A DNA stretch of 64,000 nt from JAZDFC01 sp043808235. GTDB taxonomy: Bacteria; Bacteroidota; Ignavibacteria; Ignavibacteriales; Melioribacteraceae. Where the stretch lies: contig JAZDFC010000031.1 of assembly GCA_043808235.1 (NCBI GenBank), positions 117,788-181,787 on the forward strand, read 5' to 3'. Each line of letters begins with the position of its first letter. Positions within the stretch are counted from its first letter, which is position 1. The notes under the pieces were generated by a model. That model did not search any database and had not been told where the DNA came from. It saw only the letters and a list, made by a program, of their open reading frames with translations. The position numbers and the translations under genes were made by a program. Positions 37,588 to 46,800 of this stretch are shown piece after piece.

Positions 37588-38358
37588 TTGTTCAACATAG
37601 AAGAGTTTGATATAAAGTTGGATACCGACTTCATTGGAAGGAATTTTATTTACTGTGAAGAGATTGATTCCACGAACACCTATCTACTAAGTACCAAATC
37701 TCAAACTATACACGGTACTGTGGTACTTGCAGAATCTCAAACAAAAGGAAGAGGCAGACGCAACCGCGAGTGGTTAAGTATATCCGAGCAGAATCTCACA
37801 TTTTCAATATTAATAAAATCTCCAATCGATTCGGCTCAGCTTCACTTTTTAAATTTTGGTTCGGCTCTCGCTGTTGCACAATCAATTGAAAATCTTTTTC
37901 AATTAAATGTTGAATTAAAATGGCCGAATGATGTACTCGTTGATGGACGTAAAATCGCAGGGATATTAGTAGAGTCATCTTCACAAGGGACAAAGCTTGA
38001 AAAGATAGTAATTGGTTTTGGAATTAACGTAAACCAAACAAATTTTGCCGGAAAATTTTTAATTCAGCCAACTTCCGTTAAAAGAGAATTCAAACAAAAT
38101 TGTAGTCGTGAACGAATATTAAGTGAAGTACTAAATAATTTTGAAACGATTTTCGGCATGATAAAAACCGAACCAGAAAAGATATTAAGTAATTGGAAAG
38201 AGAGATGCAGGCTGCTTGGCGAGAGAATTAAAATTGAAGATGAAGGCAATATTAAATACGGGATTTTTGACGATATCGATGAAAATGGCTTTCTTTTATT
38301 AAAAACCGAGAACGGGAAGGAAAAAATAACTGTTGGAGATGTTAGCTTATTAGGTTAA
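37588..38358 (+). CDS. birA: Biotin--[acetyl-CoA-carboxylase] ligase
   Basis: This 256-aa enzyme activates biotin with ATP and transfers it to the biotin carboxyl carrier protein. It shows the class signature 'GRGRRNREW' near residue 58 and 'LKWPNDVLVDGRKIAGILVE' near residue 115, then the small C-terminal SH3-like domain. The N-terminal helix-turn-helix of bifunctional E. coli BirA is missing, so it should not repress biotin genes. The start is a TTG at 37588 supported by GGAGG (37578-37582) five bases upstream. It precedes the cysteine desulfurase gene by 41 bases; functionally it links to accD encoded nearby on the opposite strand. Confidence 0.92.
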   Translation: MFNIEEFDIKLDTDFIGRNFIYCEEIDSTNTYLLSTKSQTIHGTVVLAESQTKGRGRRNREWLSISEQNLTFSILIKSPIDSAQLHFLNFGSALAVAQSIENLFQLNVELKWPNDVLVDGRKIAGILVESSSQGTKLEKIVIGFGINVNQTNFAGKFLIQPTSVKREFKQNCSRERILSEVLNNFETIFGMIKTEPEKILSNWKERCRLLGERIKIEDEGNIKYGIFDDIDENGFLLLKTENGKEKITVGDVSLLG

Positions 38359-38399
38359 TTTTTAACTAAAGCCATATTATTCTGAGAGATAAAAATGAG

Positions 38400-39560
38400 A
38401 TGATAAAAAAAGTTTATTTCGATAACGCCGCTACTACGAGGGTCCATCCAAAAGTAATTGAAAAAATGCTACCGGTTCTTAAAGAGGACTTCGGAAATCC
38501 TTCTTCCATTCATTCATTCGGAAGACAAGCAAAGGTAATGGTAGAAGAAGCGAGGGAGATTGTCGCAGAATTTATCCATGCCGATCCCGGAGAAGTTTAT
38601 TTTATGAGTGGAGGCACCGAGGCAAATAATTATGCAATTAACGGGATCGCCAAAACCGTTTATAATGAATCCGGTAAAAATCATATTATCACCTCACAAG
38701 CTGATCATCACTGCGTGCTTGATAAATATGGCGAACTGGGTAATCTTGGTTTTTGGGCGCATTATTCGAAAATGAATCCCGATGGAACAGTATTCTTTGA
38801 TGATATACTTTCTGCTGTCGCCGAGAACACCTCACTTGTTTCATTAATTCATATCAATAACGAAACAGGCGCTTTAAATGATGTAACAGGATTACGAAAA
38901 TCATTAAAAGATAGAAATATTTTTCTTCATGCGGATGCTGTACAAAGTTTCGGTAAAATTCCAATTAATGTAAAAACACTCGGCGTTGATTCTCTCGCGG
39001 GATCATCCCATAAAATATTTGGACCAAAAGGAACCGGCTTTGCCTATATCAAAAGCGGAACACCTTTTTCCCCAATGATATTTGGCGGCTCACAGGAAAG
39101 AAATCGTCGCGGTGGTACCGAAAACGTTGCCGGAATAGTAGGATTTGCCGAAGCAGTAAAAATAGCCTCCAAGGAAATGAATGATAACTTTACCTCTGTT
39201 TCAAAACTTAAATCAATGCTTATTTACGGTATTCAAAATATTGACGGTAAGTATATAAATATCAATAGCAATTCGAATTCATCGCCATATATTTTAAGTA
39301 TAACTTTCCATCCCAAAAATTATAAAGTAGATACCGAAGCGATGATTATGTTTTTAGATATTAACGGTATTGCTGCTTCAAGCGGGGCTGCATGCAGCTC
39401 GGGCACTTTGAAAGCATCGCACGTAATTCTAAGTTTGGGCAAAAGTGTTGAGGAGGCTGCCGGTACAATTCGATTCTCGTTCTCTGCTGAAAATACTGAA
39501 GGGGAAGTAAATCTTGCACTCGAAGTGTTAAATAAAATGGTGAAGAAATTTAAAAGATAG
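38400..39560 (+). CDS. Cysteine desulfurase (NifS/IscS family)
   Basis: This 386-aa PLP enzyme converts cysteine to alanine and a protein persulfide for Fe-S cluster and thio-cofactor assembly. It has the aminotransferase class V features 'YFDNAATTRVHPKV' at the start, 'MSGGTEANNYAI', PLP-lysine Lys205 in 'SSHKIFGPKG', and the mobile catalytic Cys332 in 'SSGAACSSGTLKASH'. The short loop around the cysteine fits the NifS/IscS group I rather than SufS. No scaffold gene is adjacent. It ends 7 bases from the convergent accD stop, leaving no room for a separate terminator. Confidence 0.93.
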   Translation: MIKKVYFDNAATTRVHPKVIEKMLPVLKEDFGNPSSIHSFGRQAKVMVEEAREIVAEFIHADPGEVYFMSGGTEANNYAINGIAKTVYNESGKNHIITSQADHHCVLDKYGELGNLGFWAHYSKMNPDGTVFFDDILSAVAENTSLVSLIHINNETGALNDVTGLRKSLKDRNIFLHADAVQSFGKIPINVKTLGVDSLAGSSHKIFGPKGTGFAYIKSGTPFSPMIFGGSQERNRRGGTENVAGIVGFAEAVKIASKEMNDNFTSVSKLKSMLIYGIQNIDGKYININSNSNSSPYILSITFHPKNYKVDTEAMIMFLDINGIAASSGAACSSGTLKASHVILSLGKSVEEAAGTIRFSFSAENTEGEVNLALEVLNKMVKKFKR

Positions 39561-39567
39561 TTTGCTG

Positions 39568-40407
39568 CTAAGTAAGATAGTCTATCAACTGCGACAATTT
39601 ATGTTTCAAATCCTTCCTGTGAACAATGAAATCAATGAATCCATTCTCCAGCAGAAATTCTGATTTTTGAAATCCCTCCGGCAAATCTTTTCCAATTGTT
39701 TGTCGTATTACACGCGGTCCGGCAAACCCAATCAAAGCTTTTGGTTCAGCAATAATTACATCGCCGAGCATTGCATAACTTGCGGTTGTGCCACCGGTTG
39801 TCGGATCAGTCAATACAGAAATAAACGGTAATTTAACTTCAGCTAATCTGGCAAGTCGTCCGCTTGTTTTTGCCATCTGCATAAGCGAGAAAGCGCCTTC
39901 CATCATCCGGGCTCCCCCGCTTTGCGAAATAATAACAAGCGGAATTTTATTCTCATAAGCTTTATCAATTACACGCGCAATTTTTTCGCCGACAACTGAA
40001 CCCATACTCCCACCAATAAACTTAAAATCCATACATCCGAATGCAATTTTTTTATCGTCGATTTTCCCCATACCGGTTTTAACAGCATCGGAGAGTCCGC
40101 TATTTTTAATGGTAGAACTTATCCTATCGGAATATTTCTTTGTATCCGTAAATTCAAGGGGATCCGCCGAACGCATTTTTTTATCAATCTCTTTGAAGGA
40201 ATTCTTATCAAGCAGCAATGAAATATATTCTTCGCTGCCAATACGAAAATGAAAATCGCATTTTTTGCAGACCCAGCTATTCGTCTCGAGATGCTTGATA
40301 TGAATAATTTCATTACATTCGGTACACTTCACCCATTGCCCGTCAGGCAAATCCCTTTTCTGGCTTTCAGGAGAAATATTTTGTTTTGATCTTTTGAAAA
40401 ATCCCAT
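39568..40407 (-). CDS. accD: Acetyl-CoA carboxylase carboxyltransferase subunit beta
   Basis: This 279-aa subunit transfers the carboxyl group from carboxybiotin to acetyl-CoA, the first step of fatty acid synthesis. A four-cysteine zinc ribbon is complete (Cys28, 31, 47, 50 in 'WVKCTECNEI' and 'WVCKKCDFHF'), followed by the crotonase-like fold with 'SQSGGARMMEG', 'LTDPTTGGTTASYAMLGD' and 'IGFAGPRVI'. It ends the long co-directional run and lies 6 bases after the DUF1573 gene. The accA partner is not in the window. Confidence 0.97.
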   Translation of the reverse strand: MGFFKRSKQNISPESQKRDLPDGQWVKCTECNEIIHIKHLETNSWVCKKCDFHFRIGSEEYISLLLDKNSFKEIDKKMRSADPLEFTDTKKYSDRISSTIKNSGLSDAVKTGMGKIDDKKIAFGCMDFKFIGGSMGSVVGEKIARVIDKAYENKIPLVIISQSGGARMMEGAFSLMQMAKTSGRLARLAEVKLPFISVLTDPTTGGTTASYAMLGDVIIAEPKALIGFAGPRVIRQTIGKDLPEGFQKSEFLLENGFIDFIVHRKDLKHKLSQLIDYLT

Positions 40408-40413
40408 TTCGAA

Positions 40414-41130
40414 TTATTTCTTCGAAATGTTTGTGTATAAAATAATCGTCTGCTGCGGTAATTGACCGTCGTTACTGAATATCGTAACAGTTCGCGATAA
40501 TTCTCCGGCACGACCTTTAGTGTCGTACTTCAGTGACAAAGATACCATTTCATTTGGTTCAAGGGTTTTTTTAGGTAGTTCATATGTAACGCAATCGCAT
40601 GAAGTATTCACTTCTCGAATTTCAAGAGGAGCATCGCCCATGTTTTTAATTTGGATAGTTAGATCAAGTAAGTCGCCTTCAATAACTTTACCAAAGTTAT
40701 GCTGGTATTTATCCAGTTTCATTTTTGCAGTGGGTTGATAAGAAGCGGCACTTTTATCAGGTAAAACATTTGCTTCGAACGATAATCTCAATTCGCGATT
40801 TTTAGGATCATTCGAATAGACGTAAACATGTTTATTCTGCAAACCTCTTCTTCCCTGTGAATCAAATTTAATCGAAATAACGGTCGAATCGCCTGGCTCC
40901 AATTCCCGTTTACTTGGCTGAACGGCAGTGCAACCGCAAGATGCTCTTACATTATCGATCTTAAGTAAAGAGCCGCCTTCATTAGTGACAACATAATCAT
41001 GAGACACAATTGCACCTTCCGCTATATCGCCAAAACTATATTTAGCATCCTTTGTTGATATTTGGGGATCCGAAACTTGACCGCAAGCAACTGTTGAAAA
41101 AACAAAGAATAAGAAAATTAACCGTTTCAT
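40414..41130 (-). CDS. DUF1573 domain protein (two repeats)
   Basis: This 238-aa exported protein has a signal peptide ('RLIFLFFVFSTVACGQ', possibly a lipoprotein at Cys16) and two DUF1573 (Hydin-like Ig) repeats. These are 'YSFGDIAEGAIVSHDYVVTN' with 'ASCGCTAVQPSKREL', and 'HNFGKVIEGDLLDLTIQIKN' with 'TSCDCVTYELPKKTL'. Such proteins are common in the Bacteroidetes envelope; their function is not known. Its start overlaps the tsaB stop by 4 bases, so it is translationally coupled to it. Confidence 0.88.
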   Translation of the reverse strand: MKRLIFLFFVFSTVACGQVSDPQISTKDAKYSFGDIAEGAIVSHDYVVTNEGGSLLKIDNVRASCGCTAVQPSKRELEPGDSTVISIKFDSQGRRGLQNKHVYVYSNDPKNRELRLSFEANVLPDKSAASYQPTAKMKLDKYQHNFGKVIEGDLLDLTIQIKNMGDAPLEIREVNTSCDCVTYELPKKTLEPNEMVSLSLKYDTKGRAGELSRTVTIFSNDGQLPQQTIILYTNISKK

Positions 41131-41810
41131 TTTTTCTCCTTTATTATAAACTTCTTTAAATAATTCGGTTCGAGGTAATCGTATTTAAGTGATAAAAAAT
41201 TATCGCCGAAAATATAAGACCATTTTGCAACATATTCCGCATCCGGGGCATTAAAATTTAAGAAAGAATTTTTTCTTGCGAAATCGCCAAATAGTAAATT
41301 TGTGTCCCCCTTCCTCTGATCAAAGTCTTCTTTTTTAACAAGTTCCAGTTCTTCAATAATTTTATAAAAATCATTTTCCTTTTTGAACTTCATAAAATAC
41401 AACTCTTCCCGGTTCACCGAATTTGCAATTAAAAATTCCTCGCCGTGATTAATGAAAGTACATATCTGTAATGCCATCGCTTCGAAAGTTGGGACAGCTG
41501 TAATTGGAATATTTAATCCCATCGCTAACCCTTTTGCAGCAGACATTCCTATTCGCAATCCGGTAAAAGAACCTGGTCCGGCAGATACCGCTATTTCCCG
41601 AACCAGTTCCAGCTTTAGACTGCATAAATTAAGTATAGAATCTATAACCGGAAATAACTTTTCTGAATGAATATGCTTCATCATTATTTTTGTTTCGACA
41701 ATATCTCCCGGCGCTAACAACAAAGCGACGCTGCATAATCCACCCGAAGTTTCAATTGCCAGTATTGGCAGTCGTTCAGGATTTTGTAATGTTGATTTCG
41801 CGGTAGCCAT
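41127..41810 (-). CDS. tsaB: tRNA threonylcarbamoyladenosine biosynthesis protein TsaB
   Basis: This 227-aa protein is a degenerate ASKHA-fold partner of TsaD in t6A37 tRNA modification. It has 'ILAIETSGGLCSVAL' near the N-terminus and 'VSAGPGSFTGLRIGMSAAKG', the typical TsaB signature. Its start lies inside the 3' end of tsaE: the two frames overlap by 35 bases, and no in-frame ATG exists further down before the conserved motif, so the overlap appears genuine. It overlaps the DUF1573 start by 4 bases. Confidence 0.95.
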   Translation of the reverse strand: MATAKSTLQNPERLPILAIETSGGLCSVALLLAPGDIVETKIMMKHIHSEKLFPVIDSILNLCSLKLELVREIAVSAGPGSFTGLRIGMSAAKGLAMGLNIPITAVPTFEAMALQICTFINHGEEFLIANSVNREELYFMKFKKENDFYKIIEELELVKKEDFDQRKGDTNLLFGDFARKNSFLNFNAPDAEYVAKWSYIFGDNFLSLKYDYLEPNYLKKFIIKEKK

Positions 41811-42201
41811 TTTCCAAAAAGTTAAAATTTACTTTATAATTTTTTTGGGGAAGGATATTCGCAAACATATCCGCCCATTCAATAAAGACGATTGCATTTT
41901 CATCATTCAGATAATCATCAAATCCGATATCTTCGAGTTCGTTGGACTTCTTTACACGAAAGAAATCGAAATGGTAAATTTTATATTTACCCGAGTATTC
42001 ATTCACTATTGCGAAAGACGGACTGTTCACATTATTTATTCCATAATTCTTACAAACACTTTTCACAAAAAAAGTTTTCCCACTGCCCAGTTCGCCGTTA
42101 AGCAACACAACATCTCCGCCGATTAAGGAATTCGAAAATTCAGTTGCAATTTTCTCAGTTTCGTTTTCGTAAAAAATATTTTTTTTGAATGGAAGATTCA
42201 A
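41776..42201 (-). CDS. tsaE: tRNA threonylcarbamoyladenosine biosynthesis ATPase TsaE
   Basis: This 141-aa ATPase powers the TsaB-TsaD complex that makes t6A37 on ANN-decoding tRNAs. The Walker A motif is 'GELGSGKT' (residues 36-43) and 'VFIEWADMFANILPQKN' fits the conserved W/E region. It abuts porX (stop of porX at 42202) and overlaps tsaB by 35 bases. From memory, tsaE next to porX is a recurring arrangement in Bacteroidetes. Confidence 0.95.
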   Translation of the reverse strand: MNLPFKKNIFYENETEKIATEFSNSLIGGDVVLLNGELGSGKTFFVKSVCKNYGINNVNSPSFAIVNEYSGKYKIYHFDFFRVKKSNELEDIGFDDYLNDENAIVFIEWADMFANILPQKNYKVNFNFLENGYREINITKS

Positions 42202-43782
42202 TTAAGCCTTACTCTCCAACTTAACAATCGGCAAAATCATTTCTTCTAGTGAAACACCGCCGTGCTGGAAAGTATCCTTATAATGACTAAGATACTTGTG
42301 GTAATCCGTCGGATATACAAAATAATAATCTTCTTTCGCAATGATATAACTCGAAGTCATTCCCCGGTTCGGAAGTTTATATTCAGCCGGATTTTTAATG
42401 AAGATAGCATGCTTATCTTCTACTTTCAAATTCCTTCCGAATTTAAATCTAAGATTTGTTGATGCCTCTCTATCGCCAAGCACCTTTGCACCTCTGAGCG
42501 CCCGGATACTGCCGTGATCAGTAGTTAAAATAATTTTTGCGTTCTTCATTTTCGCAATTGTTCTAAAAGTATTTAATAAGGAGGAATGCGTAAACCAACT
42601 GTTTGTTAAAGAACGGTACGCAGGTTCATCAGGCGCAATCTCTTTCAATAAATCAGAGTCGGATCTGCCGTGAGCAATCATGTCTAAAAAATTAACCACA
42701 ACAGCCATTAAATGAGTATTTTGATGGGACTGAATATTTTGTTCAAAAGAACGTCCAACTTCCGGATCAATAATTTTCAAATATTTTAAATCGTTATTCA
42801 ATTTTATTCTGTTGCGGTCAAGCAGCATCTGGAGTAATTCTTTTTCGTATTTATTCTGGCTCCATTCATCATCATCCTTGGATGATTTATAAATATCGGG
42901 GAAATATCTTTCTATTTCCTGCGGAAAAATACCTCCGAAAAGCGCATTACGGGAATACGGAGTTGCGGTGGGAAGAATCGAGTAGTAATAATCTTTTTCA
43001 ATATCGAATAAGTCAATAAGATGATTTTCAATCAGCAACCACTGGTCAAGGCGAAGGCAATCGAGCACGAATAAAAACACCGGACCTTTGGAGTTTGATA
43101 AAATTGGGAAAAGATAATTTTTTACTATCTCGGTTGTAAGCAGTGGTTTTGAGTAGTCTTTAGGACTATCAATCCACTTTTTATAATTTTTTTCTACGAA
43201 TTTACTGAATTCCTGGTTGCATTCCTTTTTTTGATCGATTAAAGTCTGCCGTAATTCAACTTCAGGATGTTTATCTAATTCGAGATCCCAGTTGACAAGT
43301 TTTATGTATATTTCTATCCATTCCTCGGCATCAAGATCGTTTAAAAGCCGTCGTGATATTTCGTTAAAATCATTCAAATAATCTTTAGCTACATATTCAC
43401 CCGATATTTTCTTGCTCTCGAGAAGTTTTTTACAAACCAAAAGCATCTGGGACGGTACAACGGGCTTAATCAAATAATCATTTATCTTACCGCCTATCGC
43501 GTCATGCATCAGCGATTCTTCTTCGCTTTTTGTAACCATCACAACAGGGATGTTGGAATTAATTTCTTTGATTTTTGCAAGAGTCTCCAATCCCCCCATT
43601 CCCGCCATCATTTCATCGAGAAAGATTAAGTCGTAAGATTTTTTTTGCACTTCTGTAATTGCGTCTTCACCGTTGGTTACCGTGTTTACATCATACCCTT
43701 TTTCGGTAAGAAATATAACATGAGAGCGCAGCAATTCAATTTCATCATCAACCCAAAGAATCCTGGTTTTTTTCTGTTCCAT
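42202..43782 (-). CDS. porX: T9SS regulator PorX (response regulator with PglZ/alkaline-phosphatase domain)
   Basis: This 526-aa protein has an N-terminal receiver domain with 'ILWVDDEIELL', phosphoacceptor Asp56 in 'LIFLDEMMAG' and Lys85 in 'VMVTKSEEES'. A helical linker and a PglZ/alkaline-phosphatase-fold domain follow ('FLFVLDCLRLDQW', 'ATPYSRNALFGG', 'VVVNFLDMIAHG', 'KIILTTDHGSIRA'). This architecture is PorX, the regulator of type IX secretion in Porphyromonas and Flavobacterium, whose phosphatase domain hydrolyses oligonucleotide signals. The partner kinase PorY is not in the window. It directly follows sprA, the T9SS translocon, 20 bases downstream, so export channel and regulator are co-transcribed here. 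Confidence 0.95.
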   Translation of the reverse strand: MEQKKTRILWVDDEIELLRSHVIFLTEKGYDVNTVTNGEDAITEVQKKSYDLIFLDEMMAGMGGLETLAKIKEINSNIPVVMVTKSEEESLMHDAIGGKINDYLIKPVVPSQMLLVCKKLLESKKISGEYVAKDYLNDFNEISRRLLNDLDAEEWIEIYIKLVNWDLELDKHPEVELRQTLIDQKKECNQEFSKFVEKNYKKWIDSPKDYSKPLLTTEIVKNYLFPILSNSKGPVFLFVLDCLRLDQWLLIENHLIDLFDIEKDYYYSILPTATPYSRNALFGGIFPQEIERYFPDIYKSSKDDDEWSQNKYEKELLQMLLDRNRIKLNNDLKYLKIIDPEVGRSFEQNIQSHQNTHLMAVVVNFLDMIAHGRSDSDLLKEIAPDEPAYRSLTNSWFTHSSLLNTFRTIAKMKNAKIILTTDHGSIRALRGAKVLGDREASTNLRFKFGRNLKVEDKHAIFIKNPAEYKLPNRGMTSSYIIAKEDYYFVYPTDYHKYLSHYKDTFQHGGVSLEEMILPIVKLESKA

Positions 43783-43802
43783 TCGTTTCCTTTCAAAAAT
43801 AA

Positions 43803-46800
43803 TTAATTGATCGAAATATTTACGTCGAGACCAGCTTCGTTAGTGGTAGTTGCGGGAATTCTCGATGCGCCTTCAGGTTCAACAGTTGTACGGCGATAGA
43901 ATATTGAAAGCGATACTTTTGAACTCATTACAAATTTCATTCGCGGTTCAATAGTAGTTCTGTTGGTTCCGTCCTGCGGTACACCTTCTTCTTTAAAATC
44001 ATCCATCTCAAAGTTTACAACAGAATTTTTGGAATTCGTATACGATATTGAAAATTCAACGTCGTTTGTAAGCGCAAGTCCAAACAACGGTATTTCAAAT
44101 CCCTTGCGGGAGAAACTTGCTGTTACGCTGATATCGCGTGTAAAATTTTCTTCAATCGTTTTAGTGGTAGTTCTTAAATCGAAAGCAGACTTTGTTGAAT
44201 ACTTTACTGAGGCCGATAAATTGCCTTCCCAAATTTTTGGGAATACAACATCCAGTCCCACTAATGGTGCAAATCCATAACTAATTCTTTGCGTATTAAT
44301 TTGTGTAGTACCATCCGGATCTATTTTCCATCCTTCATTATACGAAGAAGTATATGCGTGGTCGATTGTAACTCTTTGAGCAATGCCGTCAAAGAAGGAT
44401 AGTTTTTCTAGGCCGCTCCAACTTATTCTCCAATTTGGTCGCGGAATATATTTTGCGAATGTGGCCAAAAAAGGAATTTTTGATAGTAATGGAAGACTCT
44501 CGAATCCATCAATAAAAGCAGAGGATAGATTCGCATTCGGATCGGCTGCATCCGGATCGTATAATTCACTAACTCTTTTTACTCCCGAATTAAACATCGA
44601 GAAAATTAATGATGGAGGGAAAGAAACAAACGACCTATCAATATTACCTGTAGCTGTAAGATTGGTCACCATTATCGAGCCATCCGGTTCGGTTGTAATT
44701 GATACGCTTTTATTAATTCCCCATCCTACTTTCCAATTAAGATCTATATTTGCACCTTCCCATAGTGGACGGGATGTTTTGAAATCCAATGAATTCTTTT
44801 GTGAAAAATTATCATTCAAATTTCCATTTGGCGCTCGCGGTCCAATATCGTATGATAATCCAAGCATGAACAAACGGCTCGGACCTTTAATTGAACTATT
44901 TTTTAATCCCCAGAAATTACCAAATCCGGAACCGGTTCCAAGCAATCCGCTGCCCGACTGTGAATTGTCCTGGTTAAAATTTACAGAAATTGTTTGGTAA
45001 TTTAAAAGTAGATACCTGCTTAAGTCTCTAAGAAAATTTAACGCCTTAGTATAGATTGGCGTACCCGGAATTACTTCCGTCGAATCAACAGTCGTAATAG
45101 TGGTATCCGTCGTTGCAGTCGTATCACTAATATTTTCAGAGGCTGTATTATTTTGTTGAGCTACGTCATTTTTATCCGTAGTAGGTGGATTACCCTGTTC
45201 TTTAACTGGCTGATTGCCTTGATTTTTCGGAGGGGTTACTTTGTCTCTTGTTTTGCCGCGTTTATTTTTATTTGGATCAGGAGCGGTTTGCTGCTGAGTT
45301 GCATTCGTCGATTGTGTTTCTTCAAATAACGGATCGAATAATGACTTCAATCGCAACGTCATGCCAGTATTAATTCTTGTTGTGAATCCCGCGCTACGGC
45401 CAAGGTCGCCTTGCTGAAAATTATTTTGCCAACTATATGATGCACTGTAACCGGCAGTTAAAGTAAAATACCTGCTAATGTTAAAAAGTGACGGCAGCTT
45501 CGGTGAAGTTTTTATATCGAACGATTGTCTGTAACTATTGTCCCTTCCAAAAAGCCCGGTCTTAAAAACATCGCTCCAAATTTCGCTTTCCGGTCTATCA
45601 ATCTCAGTATTTTCATCAATTGTTTCAGTAAGAAGGTGCGCTAAAGACGACTGAACATCAACACGATAATCGAGAGTTAGATTCAAAAGACCACCATCGG
45701 TAACTTTCCACGAGAGTGCGGCATTCCTCGAAGCTGTAAAGTCCCGCTGGATAATGGGTTTAGCATTATCCAATCGATTCAAAGTAAACGATCGCCTTCT
45801 ATTAGCCGAAAAACCTGATGATATTGATGAAGGCGTATAATAAACTTTGAGATCTTTATAATCGGAAAATATTTTTAACACATCCCCGATAATTGGAATA
45901 TTGGCCGGCTTGAAATAATTGTCCTTTGATAAATTGAGACTATAACTTGTTGAAAAATTCCATTGCCAGTTCTTCGAAGAAACTGTAGTGGGATTACGGG
46001 CATTTGTTTTATTATAATTAAAATTAAAACTCAGCTTATTAAACAGATCCCTTACATACCATGCTGAAGTTGGAATTTTAATTCTGAAATTCGAAATGCT
46101 CCAGGTATCGGAAACATTTATGGATTGCGAATTTGTTCTTGTCTGTTCGCTAAGCGATGTTGCTTCCGATTCGGAAACTCCGTTTGCAATTAATTTCGCT
46201 TTTTGCTTTTCAACTGCTTCATCTACTTTAATATCCGTACCCGGCAAATAAATCGGCTTCGCTACCGATTCGGTCCTTTGATAGTTGATTGTAAAATTGC
46301 TTTCGTTCAGCGAAATGGGAATTAATTTCAGAACATCAAAGTCAAATGAAACACCCCAATTGCTGTTATCAATTCTATTGCCAAACCGGTTAGCTAACTG
46401 GTGGAAATAAGGATCTGTCTTACTCATGTTCACATTTACTGTTAACAAATCGGCAAATTTTAATGTTGCGGCAGCCGTATATGCCCAACCCGGTGTATCA
46501 TCTGCATTTAATACTCTTAATTCGTTTATCCATAATTCGCCTGAAACAGTTTCTCCCTCTCCTTTATCTTTAGGATTAATAATACCAAAGGTAAAAAAAG
46601 TTACCTTTGTTAAAGTCGGATCACCTTTAACGCCATAATAATTCCCGGGAGATCCTGAAACTGGTAATGTATAATAATTTGTTAAAGAATCGCGAGCCTG
46701 TTTAAGAGCAGTTAGTTCGTCGAATTTAATACTTATTTCTGTCCAGTCTGGTCTTATTGGTTGACGATATTCGTAAAAGTTCAGCGAATCTGTTCCAAAT

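Noticed and set aside
44383..45000. 205-aa plus-strand reading frame
   Set aside because: It lies wholly antisense inside sprA, which has clear family motifs over this stretch; the plus-strand product has no signal or domain.
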